Shown here: positions 25,301-38,221 of the stretch, one piece after another
Layout: the number at the start of each line of letters is the position of its first letter
Position numbering within the stretch: the first letter of the stretch is position 1
DNA from: Trichoplax adhaerens
Lineage: Eukaryota; Placozoa; Uniplacotomia; Trichoplacea; Trichoplacidae
DNA length: 64,000 bases
NCBI RefSeq assembly: GCF_000150275.1
Contig: NW_002060943.1
Span: 2,446,462 to 2,510,461 of the forward strand
Reading direction: 5' to 3'
Notes under the pieces: model-generated
Seen by the model: only the letters and a program-made list of their open reading frames with translations
Databases searched by the model: none
Told to the model about the DNA's origin: nothing
Position numbers and translations under genes: made by a program

Positions 25301-28300
25301 TAACTTTCTTACCTGAATTTCGTATTGGCTACTTTCTAATGCTCTGTACAGTAACGGTAAGACGAATGAGTTGACCTCGTCAGTAGGTGTTAATTTCAGA
25401 ATTAACTCCATTTTTTGCATAAAAATTAGTAGGATCTATAGCATTCACATTGCAGGATCAGAGATAAATATTTGCTTTAACACATAGCACACAAGTAATT
25501 ATTTCATAGCAGTAATTTATTGATATAACTGTTTATACTAGTTAAATCACTATAATTAATTACACCATAAAGGAATACCTGAACTGGTTCTTCTAATGCA
25601 AACAATGGTTTGATATGAGGAAAAATAAGAGACATATATTCTTCTTGACTAAGATCTTCAGCAATTAATAGGATATTTGGAAGAACGAACGGAATCATGT
25701 CCGAATTCGTTAATTCAGTGACAAGGCAAGTTAGAACACGCTGCACTATTACCCGCTAAACCGTGTTAAATGCATTCTTCAGTTAGTATGTAAAGCTTCG
25801 ATATTTGTTTAAGCTATATCATAGCTCTTCCTATTCGATATTTCATGTTTATTTTATATGTACCTTTGGAAGATTACTAATAACTTTATGAACATGTTTG
25901 AAGAATCGCGATTTTTCTACATTGTCTTTCTGAAATAAAGAATCCAGGTATTGCAACGTAATTGCGCCTACGTCTTCAAAAAAGTTAGTCTAAAAAGATG
26001 AACGGAAAGCAAGAAGTTTGTCAATGTGTGAAAGATAATTAGACGTAAATCTTCACTAATAGCTTTAGCTAATACTTTGTCCTGCTTGAAATAGCAGTAA
26101 GTGATCTCATAGATTATACTTCGTAAACAAAAATATTAATCTTACTTTGATCACATCGTCAGCGTCCATCCGTGATGTTGGGGCTATATTTACTAATGCC
26201 CTACAGTGATCAGCCAAAGACCCGGGTATCTTTAGTTTAGCCATATGAGTATTCTTGAGTGATCAATATTAGAATATAATTAGTATCTTTTCATTAGCTT
26301 GAAAGCAATAGTTATTTCTTTCTAATGTGTTTGCTTTAGTTTTACAGCATCCAAATAATAAGTGACCAAACTTTAATAAAGTGTAATTGTTGTAGTTTTA
26401 AGGGAATAAAGCTTTTTACTGCAGATCATACCTGTTCCATAACACGTCGATATGATGTAAGATTGTCTCCATAATCATACAATGGCTTGCCATTATTATG
26501 AAGTGCGTGAATAAGTACGCCACAGGAGAACATATCGGAAGCAACTAGATTACTATCACCAGGGGCACCGGTAATTCGTTCTGGAGCAAGGTAATTTAAT
26601 TCGGGACGCGTCAAAGGATGCTTTTTGGATTCCCAAATCTACATTAATGAGACTTTATTAGGCTTTCAAACTGGTTGATCTAAATAAGTAAGTGGAGGTT
26701 TAGCATCCAAATAAACATTACCACTCCTTGTGGATGATCCTTTGTAACTGTGAAATACAATCCAGCTAGTTTCCATGCACCACTCTTATTAATTACTATT
26801 GATTCTGGTGTTACGTTACCATGTATCAAGGACGCTTTCTCGTGTAGAAAGCTTAGTGCTTCACATAACTAAGCAGGTTTACAGTTGTAAGAAAAATTCT
26901 TATCAGATTTCATAGTAGATTCAATTCAATTTAATTTGGTTAAATAAAATTGTAATTGAGCAAGTAATAATACATCCAGAAAGAATTACCAAATAGATAC
27001 TATAAGAATACATTTTGAATTAATACGATAATTTAACTATAGCACATGCAGATCTGATAGCATAACGACGTATCCTGGATGCATGTAAATTAACAATTAA
27101 CATCTCCAATGAGCTATTTACCTGCATAATTCCATATTTCCTTTCTACGTCATATAATTCGTAGTCCTATAGCAAATGAACATCGGCATCATAGGTATCA
27201 TTTTCAATTACATGGGTCATGAGTGCAGTCTTGGTAGCTATTATAAACTTGTTACTACAATAAATCTGAATTATATTATAGTACCATTGCAAAAATTTGT
27301 GAGGTAGCTGTAATATATTTTCCTTAAGATATTTCATCTATAGTATCCAGTACTTATGGAATTCACATTATGTAAGCACTAAAGATATATTGCATCTTAT
27401 CGCAATACAAATATGATAGTAAAGTTTCATATTTCATATTCGTTCAATACATAAAGACTAGGATAAGTTTATATAAATGTAATAAATTCTACACCTTAAG
27501 TTCATGATCCTGAGGCATATTATGGTGTTCTCCAAATACGTTTGCTAGACTAGCAAATACAGGTTCGGTAGCAAAGGCTAGTGATTCCCTGTTATAAATT
27601 AAATTAAATTAATAGTGTAGCGTATATAAAGATTGACCATGACTATAAGGCCAGTGAAGCACGGTACAAAAATTAATGTACTTTATTATCGTACACAATA
27701 TGATAGAGGTTAGACAGTAATGCTAACATTTATTACAATCCAATCATGGTGTTTCTATCCTATGGATACGCGGTATTACTGTAGTATCTTGTCTAACAAA
27801 TTTACTCTAACTGCTAGATAAAATAAGTATTATCTACAAATATACAATAATGCAGTAAGTATCATAGCTATAGAGAATGACTAATAGCGATGGTTATTCC
27901 GTTTCCGTTACATTACCTTGACTCTTCGACGCCATGCTCTATTGTTAGGAATCGAGGATGCCTCAACTTGGTCAACTGCTTGCAACCTCCTTTTAAGATA
28001 TCGAAAATTTGTTCTTTCTGTCGTTTAGGCATTTTCTCCAATGATTTTTTTTCAAAGATGAATACTGAAACCGGCTGCAAATAAGTTATTCAAGAGTTAG
28101 TATAGATATGATGATCTTAGCCCTTACAATAGCTAGAGCAGAGTAGAATGAAAATATTTTCGAGTGATGAAAATCCATTAAGAGTTTTGGAAAGTGAAGC
28201 TCTTAGATGAGTGTGAATTATAAATAATCCTCTCAAGTTTAGCACATTCGTATAGTATAATCGATAATTTATATCATAGCACAAGGTAAATATTTGATAC

Positions 28301-29770
28301 AAGTGCAGTAAGTAATATTATTAGACCATAATTCGGGCTAGTACCCTAAGGATTACATTGAATGACATTTTCATTTGATCGTTAAACCTAGTGTGCAAAC
28401 GCGTTTTATTTATAAATATTTGATACAAGTGCAGTAATATTATTATACAATAATTTAGACTAGTAGCCTAAGGATTGCATTGAATAAAGGTTTCATTTGA
28501 TCGTTGAATTTAGTGTGGGAAATGGTTGCATTTATTCGCGTGTACACTATATTTTCGGAGAAGATAGACCATGAACACTATTGTCTTAATAGATTACCAA
28601 TTCTAAGCTAGCTTTTACTTTGCTAGAGAGATGTTAGATTAATACTACGGAAATCACCTAGTTCATTGCCTAGGTCATGAAATTGATCTGTAGGCCGAGA
28701 TTGTGCAACCAATCTAATTAAACTCCAAGTGAAATTATTTTGCACGAATGGCGATCGTTTAGCAATGTTTCATACAGTACATGTTATCAATATCCCAACA
28801 AGAACGTATGGCCCGGTCTGATTTAAATAGTAGATACAAGACTCAGGGATATCATAGAACTCATGTTACTGTAAGACAGAACATAGTAGAGAATTTAGTA
28901 ATCTACGAGACGATAACATCCACATTAAGCCATGATAGCTGGGAGGCACCATAGTTACTATTGTTCTGCAAGTCATCCTTGAAAGTATAGTAGACAAGCT
29001 AAGCTACTCTTCCATGCCAGTTGATGGCATTAATCGTTTTTAATTACAACATATTATAAAGAATGGACACTAACATGAGGGATGATTAGTAGACCGTATG
29101 TGCAGCCATGTCTCGATATTTACCGTATTGAATGAAAATGAAATTGATCCAAGGGTCAGTGAGTGGAACAAGACCTAGAGAACTATACGCTGTCTTTATA
29201 TCGTACACTACACAGCGTCTCCATAGGCCCCGCTATCAATCAACTGGTTCTCATAAATTTTATACACGGCCATTATGTATTAGTTATGATTCGATCTACC
29301 TACGATATAATCCGTATGCTATAGTCAGTAGAACTTATAAAGGAATGATGTAGTCAAAGATCATTTATGATAACATAAATAGTAAATAATTGTCATTTCA
29401 ATTGATAGAATAATAATAATACGAATAGTAAGTAGGATCGAATGACTAGTAGGTAAACCTTTGAAAATCAATTAGGCTTGATGCATCTCTTGATTAGATC
29501 TAAATACATCATTCTCTCATTGAAGTATCCTACCGTTAATGTATAAACTACCTGTTTAGTCGATTTCTTGATGCCATCATAAATTTTCCACGAGAGTAAA
29601 GGCCCAGCACTAGCTACATGCTTGATAATTTCATATTCACGACAGACGGGATTTCCCATTAAATTTTCAGCCACAACATTTCTAGCAGTATTGACAGCAC
29701 TTTGTGCAGTATTAACTACTGTTTTCAATCGATCCACAAATTTACTCATTTTGTCACTGGTTGTTGCCAT
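22348..29770 (-). CDS. SCYL2: SCY1-like pseudokinase 2 (SCYL2/CVAK104), 1113 aa
   Basis: Clathrin-vesicle pseudokinase of endosome/TGN traffic. Seventeen exons, in gene order: 29552-29770, 27917-28074, 27495-27588, 27122-27166, 26722-26868, 26432-26638, 26146-26253, 25864-25989, 25579-25755, 25313-25435, 25089-25202, 24846-24978, 24279-24397, 24090-24190, 23903-24000, 23780-23817, 22348-23682; all phases match. N-terminus carries the family block MGNPVCREYEI. Kinase-like domain, residues 40-330: lysine in FIFEKK (82-83), HGNVTP (188-193) in place of HRD, GLYF (208-211) in place of DFG, intact APE (239-241). HEAT-type region about 330-590, e.g. MIPFVLPNILLIAE. Exon 17 (residues 670-1113) is Gln/Asn/Ser/Pro-rich and ends with the conserved DLKDIFG. 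Longer than human SCYL2 (929 aa), almost all in this tail. Confidence 0.95.
28292..28543. repeat. 126-bp tandem duplication in SCYL2 intron 1
   Basis: ATTTGATACAAGTGCAGTAA starts at 28292 and again at 28418. Following blocks (CTAAGGATT.CATTGAAT, TTTCATTTGATCGTT.AA) repeat in order, with modest divergence. It lies wholly inside the 1.5-kb first intron. Confidence 0.75.
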
Positions 29771-29879
29771 GTTGTCTGCTGTTTTAGATCATCCCTCTGA
29801 CTCGATATCTAGAACTTAATAAGTGCCTGAGTTGATTGCTGTTGAGATTTTTTCCTTCAATGAACATATAATATTATAA

Positions 29880-29942
29880 TATGTATACCTATATATATAT
29901 ATATATGTATATATATATGTATACTATATATGTATATGTATA
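29880..29942. repeat. (TA)n-rich microsatellite upstream of SCYL2
   Basis: Almost pure alternating TA/TG runs about 110-170 bp before the SCYL2 start codon, between the coding start and the GTACAGTAC cluster. Confidence 0.8.
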
Positions 29943-30006
29943 TTATAGGTATCTGACTTTTTATCTAAATCTGAATGCATTGCGCAATGACGTAACGGAA
30001 TAAATG

Positions 30007-30136
30007 GTACAGTGTGCAGTACTGTATGGTGTGCACTGTACACTGTAGTGGACAATAATCTACAGTACAGTACGTCAGTATGAATGCAGTACTGTACAGT
30101 ACGGTACAGTGGCGCAAGCAGTCGTACAGTACTGTA
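30007..30136. promoter_or_regulatory. GTACTGTAC palindrome cluster upstream of SCYL2
   Basis: Dense run including GTACAGTGTGCAGTACTGTA (30008 onward), TACAGTACAGTACG (30061), CAGTACTGTACAGTAC (30087-30102) and GTACAGTACTGTA (30124-30136). It lies 237-366 bp before the SCYL2 start codon. Much more GC- and GTAC-rich than its surroundings. A promoter role is inferred from its recurrence at other gene starts. Confidence 0.45.
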
Positions 30137-31494
30137 AGATCCAGTCGATTCAACTGTAACCAATATCATGATGTCTCAGTACGACGCTCGTACACTATAC
30201 AGTGTTATATATGAATCAGATCAACAGCAATAGCTGGAGAAGGTTTCTCCCGCTATGCAACAACGAATACAGGCTTTGATTTGCAAGTACAGATATAGAA
30301 TAAAATATAGCATACAAGAGAGGAACTATTTCATACCTAGATGGAATAAAAACACAGATTATGAAGCCTTGAATATTAGGCGTAAAGTATACTGTTATGC
30401 TACTGCAGTGAGTTGAATTAATCGGTTATAATGACTCCGTTGTGGCATGGCAAAGTAAGATAGTCAATTGTACGATACTATCAAGCGACTGCAGTAGTTG
30501 AATAAGCTCAATTCCTAATGTCTTAACCAGAATTGAATACAGTATCGAGATCATCTGGATAAACTGTACTATACGCGACAACTAAATCGACTATGATGAT
30601 GTGGGACATGTATGATAGTAACGACGATCCAAGATTCTGCGAATTAAAATGATGTAATGATTGAATAATAATTATTATACATAATTAGTTAATGTATGTG
30701 ACATACATATAAATAATAGTAAAATACTGTAATATGGCTTTCATTACTTACATCCGATAAAATAGAATAGAAGATTAGTTAGAATCAATTCAATACCAAA
30801 TATTTGATAGGCTAAGTGAAAGTACAGTATTCTCTATTCAGAATCTCCAATCTACACCTAAGTAAAGCATAACAAAAATCTATGCAGCTTATATGCAATT
30901 ATTCTCATTCCCATACAGGATCATACAAGCATTTTCGAATCTAAATTTACAATATAAACGAATTGTAGTCAACTTTCACTTCTTATTAGATTTCTTAACG
31001 TCAATTTATATAAAGTTTTTAATTGGCTTGGTTGCTTTATGAAATAAAATTCATTCATTATCCTTTGCGTCACGGTCCTAAGTATAAACATTTCATGTTA
31101 CAGGGTGACAAAAAATTATCTATCAACGACTTGTCGATACACATAGGTGAAAATAATATATGAATTACAATAATATTGATTTCGTTCTAGACTTCGATTG
31201 CCATTCCTTTCCACGGAATACGAACAACATACAAAATGCTAAATAAGCCCAAGAGGGATTGTAGCTTGATTTCACATATTAAATTCTTACAATTATAAGG
31301 GAGTACGTACGTATATCAATCCTAAATCCTATACGATTCTACATAAAATTTTTTTAATTTCATTGATTTCATCAGACAACAGTATATTATTAAAGTTTTA
31401 ATATCATATGGGATTCTAAATTTAACCATCTTGTTATCTGTCGGAGATTTGAATTTTCCAAGAAAAATTTTGATCCATTGGAATAAGTACATCA
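30137..31494. other. Spacer between SCYL2 promoter and SPT2 3' end
   Basis: No exon was recognised on either strand. It must hold the SPT2 3' UTR at its right end. Otherwise AT-rich with no clear repeats. Confidence 0.4.
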
Positions 31495-33787
31495 CTATCG
31501 CAGGGCATTCTTTCGCTGCTTTTTCATCTTTGCCAATAGTTCTTCTTCTCTTTGCTTTCGTTCCTCAATTCTATCTTCTATGCGTCCAATCTTAGAGCTA
31601 TTTGCATATAAAATTATTCCCACAATTTTAGATTAATATCCAATGATTAAATTGAAATATCATGCATGATAATCAGTTCTTGCTTAATGTATTATAATTT
31701 CAATCCAAGCTTTATAAAATGCTACTACATATACCTTCTGGCTTCTTCCTTTTGTATTTGCGAAAAATTAGATTCAGCTATGCGAATCGTTCTTTCTCGA
31801 ATTACATATCTACATTGTGGAAGGTTGAAAAATGATAGGCAATTTGTTAACGTTGCCTCATGCTTAGATTTCGAATGATAAGCACTAAAAAAAACGTCAA
31901 AATTGTACTATACTTTTCAGAGTTTGGATTATATCCTGTAATCTGACTAATTAAGCTGGATATATTATTCTCGGGAAGTTCCGAAGGTTCCGAATCATCA
32001 ATGAAGCCATCAAGATCATTATATTCTTCATAGTGAGGCCTCTTACGCGATATAGTTCGTGCTTTAGAACCTACACATTAAGATTATGATAATAATTATT
32101 CAATTACGTGAATACATACGAAATGATAAAATTAAGAGTATACCACATTAAAGCATCATGCAGATGCTCATTGCGTACAAACACTACACAGATATGTTAA
32201 ATTAGTAATTTTGCATATTGGTATATCATTGTTAAATTTATTTCAATTACTAACCCCAATCTCTTTCAGAGACTCCCGCAATACGTCGGCTAGGTATGAC
32301 GGCAGATGCGGGCTGCCGCTTCTTTTCCTTACTGAAGGGGTTTATCTTTTCGTTCTTACTATTTGAACAAATTCGATCTTTATGAGGTTTGTATTCATGC
32401 TTCTGGGGAAGGACCTCCCGCTTTTTCTCTTGTGGTTTGTTATCTTTCCTTAGCAATGTATTTTTTACTGTTTGACTAAGGCGAGATCGATCCTTAGGAT
32501 CGCCTGCAATAGAGGATGCTTCCCGCAATCTTTTATTATGAGGTTTTGGAGCATTATTAGCAGAGTGGGTATAGACACTCTGACGAATATCCGACTCTTT
32601 CCTGGTACTGTCTGTAGATTTTTCAGCTTTAAGCTGTTGTTCCTTGGCATATTGTAAAAGACTCTGATAGTTATCCAGTTTTGGTACTTTCTTATTACGA
32701 GGCTGCTTATGATTACTATCAACAGACCGATTAATACTATTCTTGTAGTTTACTTTTGCTGTCTTATCATAACCGCCAGTTGATTTCATAATTTTTTTTT
32801 CACCCCCTGAAGGTTTACTGTAATGAATAGCTTTAGAGTTTCCCTTTGAAGGCTTGGCGATTGAGCTATCCTTAGTCGATGGGGTAAGGTTACTTTTCTT
32901 GTTACTTGTAGGTTTTCGGTCTTTTATGTTCCTCAGATCTTGCGGCAACGTTTTATCAGACTTGGCAGTTTGATTGTTGCTTCTATTTACTTTGGCAGGT
33001 TTAGCTGCTGCAGCTTCACCTCTTCCTACTATTCAATTCGAGAGAAATTTCGATGTCAACGACAGGGAGATGAGATGTATCGCCATTTAGTAACATACAC
33101 TACTTTATTGATAAGTTTTCATGAAAATGCTGAATCCTGTTAGTATGAACTTACAGATATCAAAGAAATATGCGCATTTACAATTTATGCAAATAAAGTA
33201 GTATAATATTTTTATAGTATCCACGTCAAACAATCATAGCAAATGTTATTGGTACAGGCGTCAATATCTTGGTAAACTTTCAGGTTCTATATTAATTATA
33301 TCTATTGAATATCATATGATTTCAAATGATGAAAAAAGTTTAACGGATAGTAGTTTTCTGATTTATAGCTTGCTTAGTTACCAACAGAATTTGAGATAGA
33401 AAAGAGAGGTACATTAGATTACATGTAAAAGCAGTAACTCCTAACCTACGATAGGATTTTTCGGTTTGATGCGATGATTTCTGATGGCATGTTCCGTTAT
33501 CTGAGGTTCTGCTTGCTGATTCTTTTTCTTTTCTTCTTCCTGTAGCTGGCGTTTGTCTTCCTCCTTTTGAAACTGTAACATTGGACAATAATTCAATTGG
33601 GATAAACCGCCAACAACAGGTACAGTAGATAAATTTAAGATACTATCTGCACTATACTAAATTAACGGATACTGAAGTTGCAGCCACTGTATACTATAGT
33701 AGTAATACGCATTACTGATGCGCTTACTTGTTGTTCTTTTTTTACTTGATTTTTCGTAGCCAATGCCAATAACTTCTTAAAATCCAT
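31495..33787 (-). CDS. SPTY2D1: SPT2 histone chaperone (SPTY2D1 homologue), 430 aa
   Basis: Chromatin protein that binds histones H3-H4 during transcription. Six exons: 33728-33787, 33446-33572, 32255-33025, 31914-32070, 31735-31809, 31495-31597. Exon 1 gives MDFKKLLALATKNQVKKEQQ, the conserved SPT2 N-terminus (human starts MDFREILMIA). Exon 2 is a highly charged helix (QLQEEEKKKNQQ). Exon 3 (about 257 residues) is a basic, Lys/Ser/Asn-rich linker with low conservation. From about residue 320 the SPT2 domain follows: KRPHYEEYNDLDGFIDD, ISSLISQITGYNP, the helix ESNFSQIQKEEAR, and a terminal basic coiled coil (IEERKQREEELLAKMKKQRK). Shorter than human (685 aa), mainly in the linker. Starts head to head with the FYV7 gene, 1.34 kb apart. 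Confidence 0.92.
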
Positions 33788-34856
33788 AATGACATTATTT
33801 ATGCTTGGGAGAGCGATCTCGAGCCAATAATTAATCTGCTATTTTTATGATAGCTCGCTTATTCTATCTACAACCTATATGCGCGAGAAAAAGCAAATTA
33901 GTAGTGCACACTACACCTGGCCTATGAATGAAATTGCATCGCACAATTTGATACATCTACCTAACGTTAATACTTTATTTATATCATCTCCTTTCTTGAT
34001 ACTCATATACGGACTCAGTCGAAATGGGTAATAAAGATCGCAAGTGAACATTACGATTTGCTATCATTAGCTGATACTATGAAATCCCAAAATAACGACA
34101 AAACCCTACTTAGTATCAGTACATTAAATGCAATGTTGTCTCATCGAACGTGATCAGAGACAACGTAACAGATGAAGAGTTAGTACTGTACAGGGACCAC
34201 ATCGCAGGAATCATCATGGCACAGTCAGTACTCGTACTTAACAAGTTGACAAATTGACAATCCATTCATTGTCAAGACCAGTATCCTTGCATACAAATGT
34301 ACGCATTCATACCGAATGGTACCACCATGTTTCCTCTGCATCGATCTAAAATGGTACTCCCCATTTGGCATAATTTGTAGCAAATGATCAATCATACAAT
34401 TATAATCATTGCCCATGATTATAATACGAATCAAGTCTATCAGTTGTGCAATAAAAGTATCTTGACTAAGCCTACTTGATGATAAAATAGGTATTGCCAT
34501 GCAGTTCAATCTGAATGTTACTTTGTCTTCAGTAAAAATACTGAACCCTTGCTTCAAATAGTTAACCCTTAAGGCGATATGCTTCTAGCCACTTAGAACA
34601 ACTCTATAGAGCATAAATGAATCCAGTAGGTTGCTCAAGTTACCTGAACCGAACGATATCCTGCTGCATGTTTATTCCGATGTCGTTGTTCCTCATCGCC
34701 ATCCTTTTTTTAGCACTGCCGTATTGAAATGACTTTGCTCTGGTTCAAGCTTTTACTTTTGTGGGTATATTACCCTAACAAGTGCTGTACCGTATTACTG
34801 TACTCGTCTCAGTCTCCGTCGTCTTAGTAACCAGACGGTTCAGTCCACGGTCCCCT
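33788..34856. promoter_or_regulatory. Divergent intergenic region between SPT2 and FYV7 (left part)
   Basis: Together with 34857-35127 this is the shared upstream region of two head-to-head genes. AGTACTGTACAG lies at 34182-34193 and AGTACTCGTACT near 34228, about 400-450 bp before the SPT2 start, with GCTGTACCGTATTACTGTAC at 34783-34802. A 110-codon reverse ORF (34225-34557) has no recognisable motif and is not called. Confidence 0.35.
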
Positions 34857-35050
34857 ATACTGTACAGTGTACAGTGTACAGTGTACAGTACAGTCGGTCA
34901 GTCGGCACCAAGTTGACGTTCATTCATTTCATTTTAATTAATGGTTTCCGTACTTCCATCGATGAGGAACTACGCACTCTCTTTCCGTTCCATTCCAGAT
35001 TTTACAGTACTCTGTCCCAATTTTACAGCTTTATCGTACTGTACACTGTA
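34857..35050. promoter_or_regulatory. GTGTACA/GTACAGTAC cluster upstream of FYV7
   Basis: Begins with a short (CAGTGTA)n tandem run (34861-34891) ending in GTACAGTACAG, then TACAGTACT at 35003 and CGTACTGTACACTGTA at 35035-35050. It ends about 80 bp before the FYV7 start codon. Confidence 0.42.
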
Positions 35051-35127
35051 AACTGTGCATGCTCCACATTCTCCAGCTCAAGGGTTCTGTGGACTAGAAA
35101 ATATTCAACCTCGGAACTTGAGCAAGT

Positions 35128-37371
35128 ATGGGGCGCAAAAATAAAGGTATTCACAATCATTCTTGGTTATTTTGATAGTGGAGATTGACACAGACTATCA
35201 GATTGATATTGGTGATTAAAGGCCTACAACATGTGCTGTAAAATAACTACAGTTGATTGTACAGTATTGCGTATATTACTTGAAGAAGTTTGGTATGATA
35301 GCTAACGATGACAAGCTCAACTTGCAAGTATCAGATTGATATTGGTGATTATAGGCCTACAATATGTGCTGTAAAATAACTACAGCTGATTGTACATTAT
35401 TGCGTATATTACTTGAAGAAGTTTGGTATGATAGCTAACGATGACAAGCTCAACTTGCAAGTATCAGATTGATATTGGTGATTATAGGCCTACAACATGG
35501 GCTGTAAAATAACTACAGCTGATTGTACAGTATTGCGTATATTACTTGAAGAAGTTTGGTATGATAGCTAACGATGATAGGTTCAACTTACAAGTATCAG
35601 ATTTATATTGGTGATTAAAGGCCTACAACATGTGCTGTAAAATAACTACAGCTGATTGTACAGTATTGCGTATATTACTTGAAGAAGTTTGGTATGATAG
35701 CTAACGATGGTAGCCTCAACTTACAAGCATAGTATATGCGTATGCTTGCCTAATTAATGTCTGGCTTAAGTTTTCGATAAGACCAAACCTTGAGTAGGCA
35801 TAGTTTACTAGCGATAGTTGTGAGTGCAGTTATTTCTTCCTTGAATTGCGTCTATAAATTCATTTTCTTTTTAAGGCTCTACTAAAGATAGCGGAGACAA
35901 GCTTGCTACTTCTAAACAACCTGCTCAGCTTCACCAAAATGATACTGCAACCTTCTCTGATGACAAAAGCGGAATGGTATTGAGTCTATTGACACATAAT
36001 TCGTGTATTAGAGAACTTGAAACTTAACAAATCTCTAGTTTGCCATGATTTTTGCATATTTTATACCCTTTCTTGCTTCTAACAAAACTACACTTCTTTT
36101 TATTCCACTTGTTTTGGGTCTGTTACCCGTATAATATTTGATCTACAGCTAAAACGAAAGCCAACAAAGGGTAAAAAACGGTTCAGCAATAATTATAATA
36201 ATAATAATGATAGGTAAGTAGTATGTACCATTGTTATCTTAAATACCTAAAAGCTGTCAGTCTGCATTTATTCATAGTTGAAACACCAAATTGTACAAGT
36301 ATAGTATAATGTGATAGAATGTGAACTAGTTACGTTACAATATTGCGAACTTGTATTCCCGTTGGGGTCACAGTAGAACTATTATAAACTTATAGTAAAA
36401 ATAAGCTAACTTACCGTACTATACTCTCAGTAATCCTTATTCCGGACTTGTACGATTCGTATACCTAATCCTACTTCTATTCTGTCTTAGATGCAATTTT
36501 CATAATCTGAGCAAATTATTTACCAATCTGTAATTAATCGACAAAACTCAGCATGTTGCTATTCTGCAGTTCATAGTATATTTTAATATTAATAAATAGG
36601 CACAAATCGGTAGATCCTTTAGCGATTGCGAGAAGGCAATACGTACATGATCAAAATGAGAAAAGGAAGCACAAGGAGGTAATTAATCTGCTCAGCAGGT
36701 TATGTCATCATAACTTCGTTCATATTATCAGTTTTGGTATTGATTTGTACTGTAGTATAGGATGACAAATTAATAGGATTTGATGTCATCATGGCTTCGT
36801 TCGCATCAGTTTTTGCATTGATTTGTGTTTAATGTATGAAAACAAATGACACTTTATCATAGTATTAATGTATTTAACCCAATCTTATCATATAATTACC
36901 AATAGTATAGATAGCTTACTATTAAATTGCGTCAATATTGTTGAACAAGACGTACTATAAAGGTTAAGTATGTTAGTTTCACCTTTGTCAACGGATCGAT
37001 TGGCGTGCGCATAGAACAGTTTTACATGATTTTACATTATACCTTGATATCGCATGTATTCACACACTTACAGCTTTCTACTGATCTGCAATAAAATTTA
37101 CGTATGTGTATGAAGGCGTTGCCTTGTGAGTTTATAGTTATTGTAATGGGATTAATGCTGTAGCTACTATCCAAAAACCTAACGTTCAATGATTGATCTA
37201 ATACAGGAACTAAATCGACAACGCCAACTGAAGGAAGCTGAGATTAAGAAAAAACAAAAAGAAAGACGTAGAACCAGTAGGTTATTAAGAATGAAGACAA
37301 AATCTGGTCAGCCAGTGATGGCTCATAAGATTAATTATTTATTAAATAAACTACAAAAAACTGCCACATAG
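35128..37371 (+). CDS. CCDC59: rRNA-processing protein FYV7 / CCDC59 family, 142 aa
   Basis: Small, very basic nucleolar protein linked in yeast (Fyv7) to small-subunit rRNA processing; human CCDC59 is also called TAP26. Five exons: 35128-35146, 35876-35976, 36149-36213, 36600-36678, 37207-37371, total 429 nt with consistent phases. Exon 1 encodes only MGRKNK plus one base. Exons 3-4 are Lys/Arg/Asn-rich (KRKPTKGKKRF). Exon 5 (residues 89-142) is a charged helix (ELNRQRQLKEAEIKKKQKE) followed by MKTKSGQPVM...INYLLNKLQ, matching the family's C-terminal KTKKGQP...YLLQKIQ block. That C-terminal block is the main evidence for the family; the tiny first exon is the least certain part. AATAAA follows 82 nt after the stop. 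Confidence 0.83.
35196..35727. repeat. 133-bp tandem repeat, 4 copies, in FYV7 intron 1
   Basis: TATCAGATT.ATATTGGTGATTA begins copies at 35196, 35329, 35462 and 35595, an exact 133-bp period. Copies differ at only a few positions, so the array is recent. Each unit carries GATTGTACA.TATTGCG, related to the upstream GTACAGTA clusters. The array fills most of the left half of the 729-bp first intron. Confidence 0.95.
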
Positions 37372-37452
37372 ATCAGATTTTCGAAATTTTGATTTCACTA
37401 TAAAATAAGAATGTATCAATGGCGCTATTTGGAAAACTTTCCGATAAGCTGT

Positions 37453-37458
37453 AATAAA
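37453..37458 (+). terminator. Candidate poly(A) signal AATAAA (FYV7)
   Basis: AATAAA 82 nt downstream of the FYV7 stop codon, at a usual distance for an animal 3' end. Confidence 0.45.
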
Positions 37459-38215
37459 ACGATATATATTTTAATTAATATCTGTCTTGATTTGTAAGCA
37501 GCGACAATTCTGTCTCTCATACGACCTATCACATGCTAATGCTATGAAATCTAGATAATAAATTGAAGTTATCAATTGATTGTAGAATCATCACGCAAAG
37601 AAGATCTTTATTCAAATCACTACCTCTTATTATGAAGGGATACTGAAGATAATCATTAAAATATCAATTCATCTTGTGCTGTACGATGAAATCACGACAA
37701 CGCCCTATAATTCGATATCTTTTATACCTATGTGGCAATACCCAAACGAAAAATTGTAATAAATATTGCACATACTGTATACGAATATCCAGGAATTTCT
37801 GATTAGTAATAATTTTACGGATTCGCATAGTAACGCAAAATACTGCTCGGTGAAATACCTTCAGATTAGTTTATAAGCAAAACGAAGCGGTTGCGCTCAC
37901 TTACGAAGTGATTATAATTATCAGTTGGCATGTATTCAATGCGATACATCAATGACACACATAATAAATGTAATTAAAAATCGTTAAAGAGTTCAAGAAA
38001 TAAAAGCAATAACAGAAAGAAGTTATTTATCAAGATCATCTCGCTCATTTCATGACTATTCGGTCAAAGGCTTTCGATGATGCTTCAAGCATCTCCATGT
38101 AATTAAGTAAACCATTTCTTATAATGCGACTTTAAGAACAAGAAGGCATTATTGTTCTAGCAAATTAATCTAAATTATATTACAATCTAAACGGTGTCCA
38201 AGAACCGTAATTAAT

Positions 38216-38221
38216 TTTATT
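38216..38221 (-). terminator. Candidate poly(A) signal AATAAA (glycogen synthase)
   Basis: TTTATT on the + strand reads AATAAA on the gene strand, about 80 nt after the stop codon at 38300-38302. Confidence 0.45.

Noticed and set aside
29924-30169. Two overlapping reverse ORFs rich in Tyr, Thr, Val and Leu
   Set aside because: They translate the GTACTGTAC-rich cluster in two frames at once, which explains both the openness and the composition.
33340-33588. 82-codon reverse ORF
   Set aside because: It is an alternative frame over SPT2 exon 2; the phase-consistent reading is the charged helix QLQEEEKKKNQQ.
34225-34557. 110-codon reverse ORF between SPT2 and FYV7
   Set aside because: No motif, no splice partner, and it lies in the divergent promoter region. 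It cannot be excluded as a fast-evolving exon, but the sequence does not support a call.
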